DNA of 64,000 nucleotides, taken from the NCBI GenBank assembly GCA_016281335.1, contig JAEEIK010000009.1:1-64000 (forward strand), in the 5' to 3' direction. The notes below the pieces were generated by a model, which saw only the letters and a list, made by a program, of their open reading frames with translations, was not told the DNA's origin and did not search any database. A program made the translations under genes and the position numbers. Of the stretch, positions 46,712 through 56,018 are shown one piece after another. The stretch comes from Lachnospiraceae bacterium (GTDB lineage Bacteria > Bacillota > Clostridia > Lachnospirales > Lachnospiraceae). Numbering within the stretch: position 1 is the stretch's first letter; every line of letters starts with the position of its first letter.

Positions 46712-47551
46712 TCAACTCTCCTTACTTTCTGTATTATCCTGACCGGCTGATTCCACCTCATCCCAGATGGTCTTTTTCTGCTCTTTATCCTTCTTCGGCT
46801 TTTCTGTCTTCTTAGCGGGAACCGCTTTCTTCACTGTCGTCCCGCCCTCTTTTTTTCTCAGCGTGTTATCCGTTATCTTTATTATCTTTCCGTCGCTTAT
46901 CCTTATTATCCTGTCTCCGAAGCTGGCCAGATGGTTATCGTGAGTAACCATTACCATCGTCTGGTTCTTCTCATGGCTGATCTTCTGTATCAGTTCCAGC
47001 ACTTCCATGGTGGTCCTGGAATCCAGGTTACCTGTCGGCTCATCCGCAAATACTATCTCGGGGTTGACCACCAGCGCTCTTGCTATACCCACTCTCTGCT
47101 GCTGTCCGCCTGACATCTGTCCCGGTCTGTGATCCATGAATTTGCTGAGTCCCACAAGTTTCAGCATCTCGGCAGCCCGCTCTTTACGTTCTTTTTTGCC
47201 CACGCCCTGAAATATCAGCGGCATCGCCACATTTTCTATGGCATCCATATTCGGCATCAGATTATAGGACTGGAAAATGAAGCCCACATGCTCCTGTCTG
47301 AACTGGACCAGCTGGCTTTCATTCTTTTTCTCTATATGTTCTCCGGCTATGACTATCTCACCTTTTGTGGGTTTCTCAAGACCTGCCAGCATATTAAGAA
47401 GCGTGGATTTTCCGGAACCGGAAGTACCCACAATACAGCAGAATTCACCCTTACGGATGGAAAAATCCACTCCGTTAAGGGCTCTGACCTTATTTGTTCC
47501 TATAGTATATATTTTATAGAGATCTTTCACTCTGATAACTGAGCTGTCCAT
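46712..47551 (-). CDS. MacB/LolD-like ABC transporter ATP-binding protein
   Basis: 279 aa. Walker A GTSGSGKST, signature [15 protein letters not shown] and Walker B IVFADEPTGNLD are intact. A ~45-residue Lys-rich C-terminal extension goes beyond the standard fold. Start ATG at 47551 has no ribosome binding site and lies about 8 nt from a possible -10 element, so the mRNA may be leaderless. Confidence 0.9.
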   Translation of the reverse strand: MDSSVIRVKDLYKIYTIGTNKVRALNGVDFSIRKGEFCCIVGTSGSGKSTLLNMLAGLEKPTKGEIVIAGEHIEKKNESQLVQFRQEHVGFIFQSYNLMPNMDAIENVAMPLIFQGVGKKERKERAAEMLKLVGLSKFMDHRPGQMSGGQQQRVGIARALVVNPEIVFADEPTGNLDSRTTMEVLELIQKISHEKNQTMVMVTHDNHLASFGDRIIRISDGKIIKITDNTLRKKEGGTTVKKAVPAKKTEKPKKDKEQKKTIWDEVESAGQDNTESKES

Positions 47552-47564
47552 GAGTAATAGCTTA

Positions 47565-47578
47565 ACATAAATTTATGT
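47565..47578. promoter_or_regulatory. Palindromic operator candidate in the ABC promoter
   Basis: Perfect 14-bp palindrome ACATAAATTTATGT sits between a -35-like TTGACT (47581-47586) and a weak -10 (about 47559-47564) on the minus strand. Placement suggests a repressor site. The promoter call itself is tentative. Confidence 0.4.
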
Positions 47579-47610
47579 AAAGTCAACCCTCAAAGTACAA
47601 GATATTGGGT

Positions 47611-49485
47611 TCAGATGAACTCTCCGTACAAGCCTCCCAGATCCCCCAGACTTATCAGCTGCCTGCAGGTAGCCGTATAATTGTTACTCCTCCCCGATAA
47701 CAGAAGATACTCCAGATCCTTCCTCACTTCCGGATCTTCAAGCAGTTCGGGGAGATAAGGCGCATAACGGGTGCCGGCTCCTTCCTTAAGTTCAGTGATA
47801 AAATCATCTATGGTATGGGTATCGGCATAAGCCCTGCCTATGGAATCCGTGGCAGCATCCAGCCCGTCCGCGCAGGCTACCAGCTCTGTCACAGTTTTTT
47901 CGGGAAGGTCCTCAGGCATTACTGCTTCGGGATATCCGCCGCTTCCGTCATACCAGCGGTGATGCATAAGCGCCACATTCGCATAACTCTTTGTCGATAA
48001 ATATGCGCCAAGAAGCTTCGCGCCTTCCTCCGGATGTACTCTTATCAATTCGAACTCCTTGTTGCTTAAATCTCTTCCGTAGGTCATTATCGTATCGATA
48101 ACAAAGATCTTGCCCATATCATGAAGAAGCCCCGCATGGTAAACAAAGGCCTGGATATCGCTTATTCCCTTAAAGCGTTCCGGCTCCTTTTTGTTCAGAT
48201 GCCTTGCAAGACATCTGCTTATCTGCGCTACCATCACACCGTGTACATAGGTGGAAGGATGTACCGCCGCCATACAGTTCACGCACATATTTTCAAAACT
48301 CATTACCCCGGGTATCTCCACAAAATTGTGCAGTATCTCGGAGATATATTCCAGGATATAGCTTAACGAATTGCTTCCCGATGCGTGATATACATAGCTC
48401 AGTATGTCATTATACAGATGCTTGAGTCTGTACTGGTCCCGCTCGCTTATATACCCCGGATCCAGAGTCAGCATGAATTCCATCGGCAGCATCAGGTTTA
48501 TCACCATCCCCTGAAGTCCGTATTCCCTTGCATCTCTTTTTGCATATAGCGAAAGCATTTCTTCGCGGTAAGTATTGATATCGGTCTTTCCGCACTCATA
48601 AGAAGCCCTCAACAGCAAAAACTGCAGTTCCATGTCCGGCGTCACTTCACTGTATACATCCGGCGCGCTGTCCCACAGCTGTCTCATGGCCAGAGTATCT
48701 TCATAAACCTTATCAAGTATATGCTGCGGAAAGCCGCGCCTGTTATGATACTCGGGCAGTATGGCAATGTAATAATATGTTGCCATGCGATGCCGCTCCC
48801 AGTCATATTCCTTAAGGGCGTTTCTGTATTCCTCATCCTCAGCCAGCTTTAACCCGCGTTCAAGCAGCGCGTAGTCTTCTTCACAATCTTTCTGTGTCAT
48901 ATCCGCACTTTGCCACAGCACTGTACTGTATCTGCTGTTTAACAGGATGATGCTTTTGAGCTCATCATCAGGCAATGTGGCAAAGGCGCTTTTTTCCAGA
49001 TATACGGACATCCTCTTCCATGCATCAAGCCCCCTTTGTCTGTAGCTCTCCGCCAGATCCCTGCGTCCCTCCAGCCTCCCGGTAATGCTCAGCATCGTAT
49101 AACAGATCATTATCTCCCTGTCCAGCTGATGTATCAGACATGCGGTATCCTTTGTCTCCTCCGCCCGCTTCAGCAGCGCTGCGGAAATGACCGACAGTAT
49201 CGAGGGATCCAGGTTGTTCAGTTCATATGCATCAAGAAGCTGGTCACAGAATTCATCAAGTTCGCCTATCTCTTCCACTGACATGGGCTCTGTATCTTCA
49301 AGTCGGCTTTTGAGTTTTTTGAGTATATGGCCGTTCTTCTCCGAGAGCCTTCCTATCACAAGGAAATTGTCACGGAGCAGCGTTCCGTACTCCTCCGCAT
49401 CGGACAGCTCCGAAGGGATAGGTGCGGATAAGCGTCTTATCTCGGCTATGTTTTTAACATACTGTTCCAGTTGTTCTCTCATCAC
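47611..49485 (-). CDS. HD-GYP-like protein, single module
   Basis: 624 aa, no membrane segment. The first ~430 residues are helical. The C-terminal HD-GYP domain has HD in GLLHDMGK (H455, D456), HH at 508-509, and DGSGGYP with one extra residue versus the usual DGxGYP, then ACADGLDAATDS. Canonical HD-GYP proteins hydrolyse c-di-GMP or related cyclic dinucleotides with a dimetal site; the ligand here is not known. The start overlaps the stop of the upstream double-module gene by 4 bp. Modules 1-3 of this cluster are clear paralogs. Confidence 0.85.
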   Translation of the reverse strand: MMREQLEQYVKNIAEIRRLSAPIPSELSDAEEYGTLLRDNFLVIGRLSEKNGHILKKLKSRLEDTEPMSVEEIGELDEFCDQLLDAYELNNLDPSILSVISAALLKRAEETKDTACLIHQLDREIMICYTMLSITGRLEGRRDLAESYRQRGLDAWKRMSVYLEKSAFATLPDDELKSIILLNSRYSTVLWQSADMTQKDCEEDYALLERGLKLAEDEEYRNALKEYDWERHRMATYYYIAILPEYHNRRGFPQHILDKVYEDTLAMRQLWDSAPDVYSEVTPDMELQFLLLRASYECGKTDINTYREEMLSLYAKRDAREYGLQGMVINLMLPMEFMLTLDPGYISERDQYRLKHLYNDILSYVYHASGSNSLSYILEYISEILHNFVEIPGVMSFENMCVNCMAAVHPSTYVHGVMVAQISRCLARHLNKKEPERFKGISDIQAFVYHAGLLHDMGKIFVIDTIMTYGRDLSNKEFELIRVHPEEGAKLLGAYLSTKSYANVALMHHRWYDGSGGYPEAVMPEDLPEKTVTELVACADGLDAATDSIGRAYADTHTIDDFITELKEGAGTRYAPYLPELLEDPEVRKDLEYLLLSGRSNNYTATCRQLISLGDLGGLYGEFI

Positions 49486-52400
49486 AATACACTCTTAAGC
49501 ATCAAAAAGGTTTTCTGATAATTCCTGCGTCGCACGTTTTCAAGTATATAGATCAGGTCAGCCTGCGCCTTCGGGTCTTCAAGACAGGCCGCTACCTCGG
49601 GTGAATACCTGCTGCCTGCTTCTTCGATTATTTCTTTTATGATCTCCGCCGGTCTCTTACCACCGGTATAACTGCGCCCCACGGTATCGGTAGCGGCATC
49701 CATACAGTCAGCGACCGCCACGATATCAACAAGTATCTTATCCTCGGGATCCTTCGCATCAAATTCTTCGGGATATCCCTTGCTGCTGTCATACCATTTA
49801 TGATGCCCCAGGGCTATCCTCGAATACCTTTTTGTTGAAGGATATTTCTCAAGAAGCATGGCTCCCACCCTCGGATGATGTTTAAGCAGCGCATATTCGG
49901 GATCCAGCAGCTTCCTGCCGTATACGAATATCGTATCTATCATCAGCAGCTTTCCGAAATCATGACAGAGTCCTGCTTCATAACACAGCTCACTTATCCC
50001 ATACGAATTTTCCGCTACTTCTCTCTCATTGTCATAGCCGTTTATGCCTATAAAGGCTGCAGGGTTTATCCTCAGCATATGCCTGCAGATGCAGCGGGAT
50101 AATTCTCCCACCAGACCGGAATGTATATAAGTGGGCGGATGCATGGCGGCCATGCTGTAAAGCCCCATCTGCTTAAAGCTGGTGCCGCCTTCGATCTCTA
50201 TGAAATTATAGATCAGCTCTCCATAGTATTCGAGGAGCAGAGAGAAGGCATCGCTGTTGGTAGCATGGAATACATAGTTTATCACCCAGCTGTATATCTC
50301 TTCTATTTCCTTCTTTTCTTCCTCACTGTACTCTTCCTGTCCGCCATAGCTTATTATGATCTCCACGGGTATTTCAAGACTCGGGAACACCGAATAGAAA
50401 TCATAGGCCTTGCTGCGGTTTTCCATGTACATCTTCTTCAGTTCACTCCGGTATTCTTTCAGATCGCTGAGTCCTCCGTAATAACGGTTTCTGCAGCGCA
50501 TCAGCTTGACGTTTAATAATGGCAGGACCTCATTGCTCTTTTCCGGATCGCTGTTCCAGAGTTCCAGCAGTTCATCCTGAAGCCCGGCTATCATTGCGCA
50601 CTGCTCTTTGGTAAAGCCTCTCAGGTTTCCACATTCTGTAGACTGCCCCAGATATTCAAGACACCTGAGCTTATGATAAGTCCAGTCATAATCCGGCGCA
50701 TTCTCCACATAGAAAGGATCCGTAGACATCCTGTATGACTTCAGGATCATATCTATGAAAAGCTGATTGATACCCGGCGTCTCGTAATCGGTCTCGTACA
50801 TAAATATGGCATAACGGGAATTGACCAGCACTTCCTCTTTGCTCTCATCATCCAGCTTTAAAAATTTTTCTTTATCCAGATAAGACCATATCTGCCTTGC
50901 AGCATTCAGTCCTTCTTCCCTGTAGCTTTTGACCAGCTCTTTAGCGGTCTTCATACGCTTGGTCTGATGCATCATCTCATAGCAGGATACGATATGATCA
51001 TACAACTGGTCTATCACGGCCTTATCATCGCCATGCTCCCTGGCTTCCTGTAAAAGCCTCCTTGATAATCTGTACACCAGGCTCTGGTCTATGTCTGACA
51101 TATCCTTGCCGTTCTGCAGCTCATCGCAGAATCTTGCAAGGCTTTTTGCTTCCTCGGGTGAAAGGCGTCTTCCCGGATCCAGAAGTGGATAAACATTGCG
51201 TTCAAGGAAGCGCTTGTTCTCGGTAGCCAGCATACCAATCTCCTGGAAATGCTGCTTCAGCAGTATTCCGTACTCTGCCGGATCCCCTATATCTTCCAGC
51301 TGCGGAGCGGAAAGCTCGCGTATGCGGGCCGTCCTTACTATCAGGCCATCCAGCCTGCTGTCAAAATCCTGCTTCTGGGTATTCCTTACATTATTGAGCA
51401 GCAGATAAGTATTGCGGTAACTGTCTTCGGTTCCCGTATCCAGCAGGAAGTCAATATCATCCAGCACTTCGGGGTGATCAAAAAGAGATGCAAGAGCGGG
51501 ATCATATTTGCTTCCGCTGCCTGCAGCTATCTCTTCTCTGAGTTTCTTAAGCATGCTTTCTTTGTCTTCTTCATTAAACGACAATGCGATATTGTCTATG
51601 GCTGCCGCCATACCGCAGATCAGGGCATACATCCTGTCCGGATCATCATCGGACTTTACGTACTGTATCTGTTCGTAATTAAGATCATGCATTGCAGCGA
51701 TCCCGGCATAAGCCTTAGTCCCGGAATGCCTTTCCAGAAGATACCTGCTCATGGAGGAATGCAGATTCAGCACTTCCTTTTCGGGCCACATGAGATCTCT
51801 TCCGTAAATGATCACGGTGTCCATCATCGATATCTTTCCTATATCGGGATAAAGCGCCGCATTATACATTTTCTTAAGGAGCAGATCTTTCTTTTCCTTA
51901 ACTTCATTTACATCCTTTATCCCGTCTGCACCGATCAGCGCTTCCGGAGCGGTCCGTATCAGATGGGCCATAAGGCATTTGGAGATCGAAGCCAGTTGTA
52001 TCGAATGGAAATAAGCCGGCGGATTCAGCGCTGCCAGGCACTGCAGCACCATATCGGAAAACTCATATTCACCGGGTATTTCCAGAAAACGTTCAAGAAA
52101 GACATTTAAATATTCCAGCATAAAAGAGTATGCCTCATTAACGCGGGAATTAAGAATATAGTTGGTTATCCAGCGGTATACGCCTTTCTGCATATCCCGG
52201 GCAAATTCATCAAGTTCATCTTCACCTACCGTGGCCAGATATTCGGCCGGCAGGAAAAGATTGGCCAGCACCGAATACATATCATATTCCGCATTGGCAT
52301 AGCGGGTGTACAGCGTGATCAGATCCCTGCGATACTCCGTTATATCCTTTCTCCCGGAATAATATCCGTTACGGCTCATAATAAGCTCCAGATGTATGCG

Positions 52401-53267
52401 GGGCAGGCAGGCTTCTCCCTCTGCCTCATCTTCCGACCAGATGCTTTTCAGCTCATCCATATATTCCATTATGGTCCGGCACTGCGCAGGAGTCATGCGC
52501 CACTGGTTTCCGTTCTCCGTAAGCTGCCCCATATGTTCCAGTGTCCTTATCCTGTGCTTCTTCCAGTCAAGGCCCGGAGTATGTTCAATGAGCCAGGGAT
52601 CTTCTGCCTGCTTCAGACAGTCTATAAGGCCCTGCAGTCTTAATTCATTTGTCTTCTCATCACTTATATACCAGGTATCGTAAAGCGCAAGATAAAAACG
52701 CGAACCGCCGAGCACAGCCGCTCTCGCCTCAGCTGTCATCAGTTTCGCATATTCATCATGTTCCAGATATTTAAGCAGTATCCCTGCTGCTTCCAGACCT
52801 TCATTCTTATATATTTCAGTGAATTCACGCGAAGTGCGTATCCTGTTAAAACGGTTAAGATTGCTGTAGCATGCGCCTATATGCCTGTTGAGGCATAAAG
52901 CCTTTCTGTCATCATTATCACTTTCAAGCGCATCGGCTAAGAGACGTTTGCTTGCGCGGTACAGTAAGGTCAGATCCAGATCTTCTTCCGGCCACTGCTT
53001 CAGAAGCTGTTCACACAGCCATTCCAGGCCTTCGACCTCTTCTTCATTCAGTCTTTCCTTAGCTTCAATAAGCGGGAGCAGAGTCTCTTCAATGATCTGC
53101 CTGTTCTTCTCTCCGACTTTCCTAAGTCCCCGGAAGTTCTTTTTGAGCATACGGCTATAGCCTTCGCTGTTGCCTATTTCCTCGATCCTCGGCTGCGAAA
53201 GTCTTCTGGTTTCGATCAATCCCTCGACCAGTCTGTTCAGTTCGGATTTAAGCCTGCCCTTTTCCAT
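49482..53267 (-). CDS. Tandem double HD-GYP-like protein
   Basis: 1261 aa made of two ~625-aa copies of the module seen in the next gene. In copy 2 the HD motif is intact (GLCHDFGK, H1102) with HHKWYDSSKGYP. In copy 1 the matching sequence is ALYPDIGK, so the histidine is Pro474, and the HH-GYP stretch is degraded (AMHDLNYEQIQY). Copy 1 is therefore probably a non-catalytic, regulatory half. No signal peptide. The start lies inside the last 20 bp of the upstream GTPase-nuclease gene, strongly indicating coupled translation. Confidence 0.85.
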   Translation of the reverse strand: MEKGRLKSELNRLVEGLIETRRLSQPRIEEIGNSEGYSRMLKKNFRGLRKVGEKNRQIIEETLLPLIEAKERLNEEEVEGLEWLCEQLLKQWPEEDLDLTLLYRASKRLLADALESDNDDRKALCLNRHIGACYSNLNRFNRIRTSREFTEIYKNEGLEAAGILLKYLEHDEYAKLMTAEARAAVLGGSRFYLALYDTWYISDEKTNELRLQGLIDCLKQAEDPWLIEHTPGLDWKKHRIRTLEHMGQLTENGNQWRMTPAQCRTIMEYMDELKSIWSEDEAEGEACLPRIHLELIMSRNGYYSGRKDITEYRRDLITLYTRYANAEYDMYSVLANLFLPAEYLATVGEDELDEFARDMQKGVYRWITNYILNSRVNEAYSFMLEYLNVFLERFLEIPGEYEFSDMVLQCLAALNPPAYFHSIQLASISKCLMAHLIRTAPEALIGADGIKDVNEVKEKKDLLLKKMYNAALYPDIGKISMMDTVIIYGRDLMWPEKEVLNLHSSMSRYLLERHSGTKAYAGIAAMHDLNYEQIQYVKSDDDPDRMYALICGMAAAIDNIALSFNEEDKESMLKKLREEIAAGSGSKYDPALASLFDHPEVLDDIDFLLDTGTEDSYRNTYLLLNNVRNTQKQDFDSRLDGLIVRTARIRELSAPQLEDIGDPAEYGILLKQHFQEIGMLATENKRFLERNVYPLLDPGRRLSPEEAKSLARFCDELQNGKDMSDIDQSLVYRLSRRLLQEAREHGDDKAVIDQLYDHIVSCYEMMHQTKRMKTAKELVKSYREEGLNAARQIWSYLDKEKFLKLDDESKEEVLVNSRYAIFMYETDYETPGINQLFIDMILKSYRMSTDPFYVENAPDYDWTYHKLRCLEYLGQSTECGNLRGFTKEQCAMIAGLQDELLELWNSDPEKSNEVLPLLNVKLMRCRNRYYGGLSDLKEYRSELKKMYMENRSKAYDFYSVFPSLEIPVEIIISYGGQEEYSEEEKKEIEEIYSWVINYVFHATNSDAFSLLLEYYGELIYNFIEIEGGTSFKQMGLYSMAAMHPPTYIHSGLVGELSRCICRHMLRINPAAFIGINGYDNEREVAENSYGISELCYEAGLCHDFGKLLMIDTIFVYGRKLLDPEYALLKHHPRVGAMLLEKYPSTKRYSRIALGHHKWYDSSKGYPEEFDAKDPEDKILVDIVAVADCMDAATDTVGRSYTGGKRPAEIIKEIIEEAGSRYSPEVAACLEDPKAQADLIYILENVRRRNYQKTFLMLKSVL

Positions 53268-55899
53268 ACTTCTCCATCAGTTCCGCCACTTCCCGCTTCA
53301 CCGCCAGTTCCAGTTCCCTCGCTGACATCCGTCTGCAGTTGCTGCCCCAGGCCACAGTCTGTTCCCACAGATCCGAGGTAGCAACAGTCATGTCACATTT
53401 TCTCCCGTACTTGGCCGCCAGGCCTTCGATATAGGAATCCGCCGTTTCTCCTTCTGCGGTATAGACCACCTTCAGATTAGGCAGGTCCATCTCGGTCCGG
53501 CTCCTTCCCTTTACCCTGTAAGCATCAAAGACCAGTATCACTTCACTTCCGATAGCCCCCTGGTAATTGGACATTATATCGATAAGCTTATCCCTGGCGC
53601 TGTCCAGATTTTTCGGCGCCATTGTTTTTAATTCTTCCCAGGCAAAGATCATATTGTAGCCGTCCACTACCAGCAGCTTATCCTTCTTCTCGGAAGGCTT
53701 ATATTCATAATCGGCATAGGCTTCATCAAAGTCCATACTCTTCGGCCTCTTTTTATCTTCCCTGCCTATGCCTTTTCTTTTCTCAAGTTCTGCATTCACG
53801 TCACTTCCGCTGTTGGAATAAAAGGTGCGGTTCAGTATATTATCAACCTCATCATTACCGATGCTGCCGGGCTCGCTGTTTTCCGCTTCGATCCGTCTCG
53901 CATTAAATGCAACCGCCTCATCATCGTGAAAAACATTGTTTTCCGAAAATGGATTATATTCGCTTTCCACATGCATATAATCCCGCACCTGATTCCAGGG
54001 CACCACGAAGCCGGAACCGTGGGCACAGAATACCGAATCCGGTGTGTTACGCAGATCCGATTCCGGGATATATGCTGCTTTTTCGATCACCTCTTCGGGA
54101 TTGTGGCAGTTACCGTATCCTGCCGGGCTGAATGCGATCCTTCCCATGCCGCTGCTGTATGCCGCCAGCTCCTTCGCATAATTTCTTATGGAACTCACCG
54201 GCGCCCTTCCGGTCAGCACTGCTTCCTCGCCGTTTATCTCCGGCGCATCGGCCTTCCCCTGCATATTCTCCACATCGGTCATTGCCCGTCCGAGATTTTC
54301 CACGGGCAGTTCCATCCGGAAATTATAATAGGGTTCCAGCAATATACTCTCGGCCTGCATCAGTCCCTGGCGCACCGCCCTGTAGGTTGCCTGTCTGAAG
54401 TCGCCTCCCTCCGTATGCTTCGGATGCGCCCTTCCGGTAAGGATGCTGATATGCATGTCCGTTATCGGACTGCCTGTCAGCACGCCCCTGTGCACCTTTT
54501 CCTGCAGATGCGTCGTTATCAGTCTCTGCCAGTTTTTATCAAGTATATCCTCACTGCAGCGTGAGCCGAAGGAAAGGCCGCTGCCCCGCTCCGCAGGCTC
54601 CAGCAGCAGATGTACCTCCGCATAATGCCGCAGCGGTTCGAAGTGTCCTATGCCTTCAACGGGCGCTGCTATGGTCTCCTTATAAACCACAGAGCCTTCG
54701 CCGAAACAAACGCTTATGCCGAAACGATCCTGCATCGTGCGTTTAAGCACCTCCAGCTGTACCTCGCCCATGACTCTTAAGAGTATCTCTTTTTTGCTGC
54801 TCTCTTCGTCATGAAAGACTTTAAGCTGCGGTTCCTCTTCTTCAAGTATCTTAAGTTTTGAAAGCAGGGCGGAACTGTCAGTTCCGTCATCCGAGGTCAC
54901 TGCATAACTCAATACGGGTTCCAGTATTATGGGATTGCTTCCCTTAAGCGCTCCCAGTCCCATTCCCGTCTTCGTTGCATTAAGTCCCGTTACCGCACAG
55001 ATACGTCCCGCCTGTATCTCCGGAACAGTCTCATATTTTTCACCGGAGTATATCCTTATCTGATTGATCTTTTCTTCGCCTATAACTTCCCGGCTTTTAA
55101 GGCTTCCGCCCGTTATCTTCATATGGGTTAAGCGGTTGCCCTGTCCGTCACGGCTTATCTTGAACACCCTGGCAGCAAATTCATCTGCATATTCTTTCAC
55201 CGGCGCATAAAACTTAAGCGCATAAAGCAGTTCATCTATGCCTTCGAGCTTAAGCGCCGAACCGAAAAACACCGGGAACAGCTTACGTTCTCCGAGCAGT
55301 CCGGCTATGCATCCGTTATCGATCTCTGCCTTTCCCTCCAGATATGCTTCCATAAGCTCCGGATCGCATACCGCTATCGCTTCCTCATCTTCAGCGTTCA
55401 AACCGGAAACTGCCCCGCTTAAATCCACACAATTCTCGCTCAGTCTCTTCTTCAGTTCTTTAAGTACAGCTTCACCGTCCGCTCCCGGCTGATCCATCTT
55501 GTTGACGAAGATCATCACCGGTATGCCGTAGCTTTTCAGCAGCGCCCAGAGCGTCAGTGTGTGGCCCTTCACTCCGTCGGCAGCGCTGACCAGCAGTACG
55601 CACATATCCAGCACCTGCAGCACGCTCTCCGCTTCCGCCGAAAAATCCACATGTCCCGGTGTATCCAGCAGCGTAATGCCCATGCCTTCATATTCGAGCT
55701 CCGCCTGCTTTGAATATATCGTTATCCCCCGCTCACGCTCTATGATATCCGTATCCAGAAAGCTGTCTTTTGAATCCACCCGTCCCAGCTTTCTCAAAGT
55801 CCCTGTTTTATAGAGCAGCGCTTCCGTCAGCGTTGTCTTTCCGGAGTCAACGTGGGCAAGTATACCGATATTTATATGTTTTGCTTTACCATCCGTCAT
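53248..55899 (-). CDS. Tet(M)-like ribosomal GTPase fused to a YacP/Rae1 NYN nuclease domain
   Basis: 883 aa. Residues 1-~645 match ribosomal protection GTPases in length and motifs: AHVDSGKT (15-22), DTPGH (79-83), NKMD (133-136), and EF-G-like domains III-V. After a ~95-residue acidic linker, residues ~740-883 form a NYN/YacP domain: LLVVDGYNMI (Asp746), VILVFDAYRVKG, GETADSYIEG and VATSDLWEQ carry the expected acidic residues. YacP (Rae1) in Bacillus is an A-site mRNA endonuclease. The domain IV loop that carries YSPVSTP in Tet(M) instead reads GRAHPKHTEGG (around 487-500), so tetracycline protection is doubtful. It has its own promoter, no Tet-type attenuator leader, and heads the HD-GYP operon. 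Confidence 0.88.
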   Translation of the reverse strand: MTDGKAKHINIGILAHVDSGKTTLTEALLYKTGTLRKLGRVDSKDSFLDTDIIERERGITIYSKQAELEYEGMGITLLDTPGHVDFSAEAESVLQVLDMCVLLVSAADGVKGHTLTLWALLKSYGIPVMIFVNKMDQPGADGEAVLKELKKRLSENCVDLSGAVSGLNAEDEEAIAVCDPELMEAYLEGKAEIDNGCIAGLLGERKLFPVFFGSALKLEGIDELLYALKFYAPVKEYADEFAARVFKISRDGQGNRLTHMKITGGSLKSREVIGEEKINQIRIYSGEKYETVPEIQAGRICAVTGLNATKTGMGLGALKGSNPIILEPVLSYAVTSDDGTDSSALLSKLKILEEEEPQLKVFHDEESSKKEILLRVMGEVQLEVLKRTMQDRFGISVCFGEGSVVYKETIAAPVEGIGHFEPLRHYAEVHLLLEPAERGSGLSFGSRCSEDILDKNWQRLITTHLQEKVHRGVLTGSPITDMHISILTGRAHPKHTEGGDFRQATYRAVRQGLMQAESILLEPYYNFRMELPVENLGRAMTDVENMQGKADAPEINGEEAVLTGRAPVSSIRNYAKELAAYSSGMGRIAFSPAGYGNCHNPEEVIEKAAYIPESDLRNTPDSVFCAHGSGFVVPWNQVRDYMHVESEYNPFSENNVFHDDEAVAFNARRIEAENSEPGSIGNDEVDNILNRTFYSNSGSDVNAELEKRKGIGREDKKRPKSMDFDEAYADYEYKPSEKKDKLLVVDGYNMIFAWEELKTMAPKNLDSARDKLIDIMSNYQGAIGSEVILVFDAYRVKGRSRTEMDLPNLKVVYTAEGETADSYIEGLAAKYGRKCDMTVATSDLWEQTVAWGSNCRRMSARELELAVKREVAELMEKYGKGQA

Positions 55900-55919
55900 T
55901 TATCTTCTCCATAATAAAG

Positions 55920-55949
55920 ATTCTATATTCACAAATATACGGATGTCAA
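55920..55949 (-). promoter_or_regulatory. Promoter of the GTPase-nuclease operon
   Basis: TTGACA (55944-55949) with TAGAAT (55920-55925) at 18 bp, or TATAGA (55922-55927) at 16 bp. The leader before the ATG is only about 15 nt, with GGAGAAG as ribosome binding site. Confidence 0.65.
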
Positions 55950-55957
55950 TAAAAAAA

Positions 55958-56009
55958 GGCTTCTCCCCTTGGGGAGAAGCTGTCAGCCTTCAGGCTGACT
56001 GATGAGGGG
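55958..56009. repeat. REP-like palindromic repeat, copy 3
   Basis: Same first hairpin as the other copies, but the second is GTCAGCC-TTCA-GGCTGAC instead of GTCGCC-GCA-GGCGAC. Both arms changed together, so pairing is conserved. It sits just upstream of the operon promoter. Confidence 0.85.
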
Positions 56010-56018
56010 TGGCTGCCC

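Noticed and set aside
53248-55899. Tetracycline resistance gene
   Set aside because: The SPVSTP drug-protection loop is absent and a nuclease domain is fused; the resistance label is not supported.
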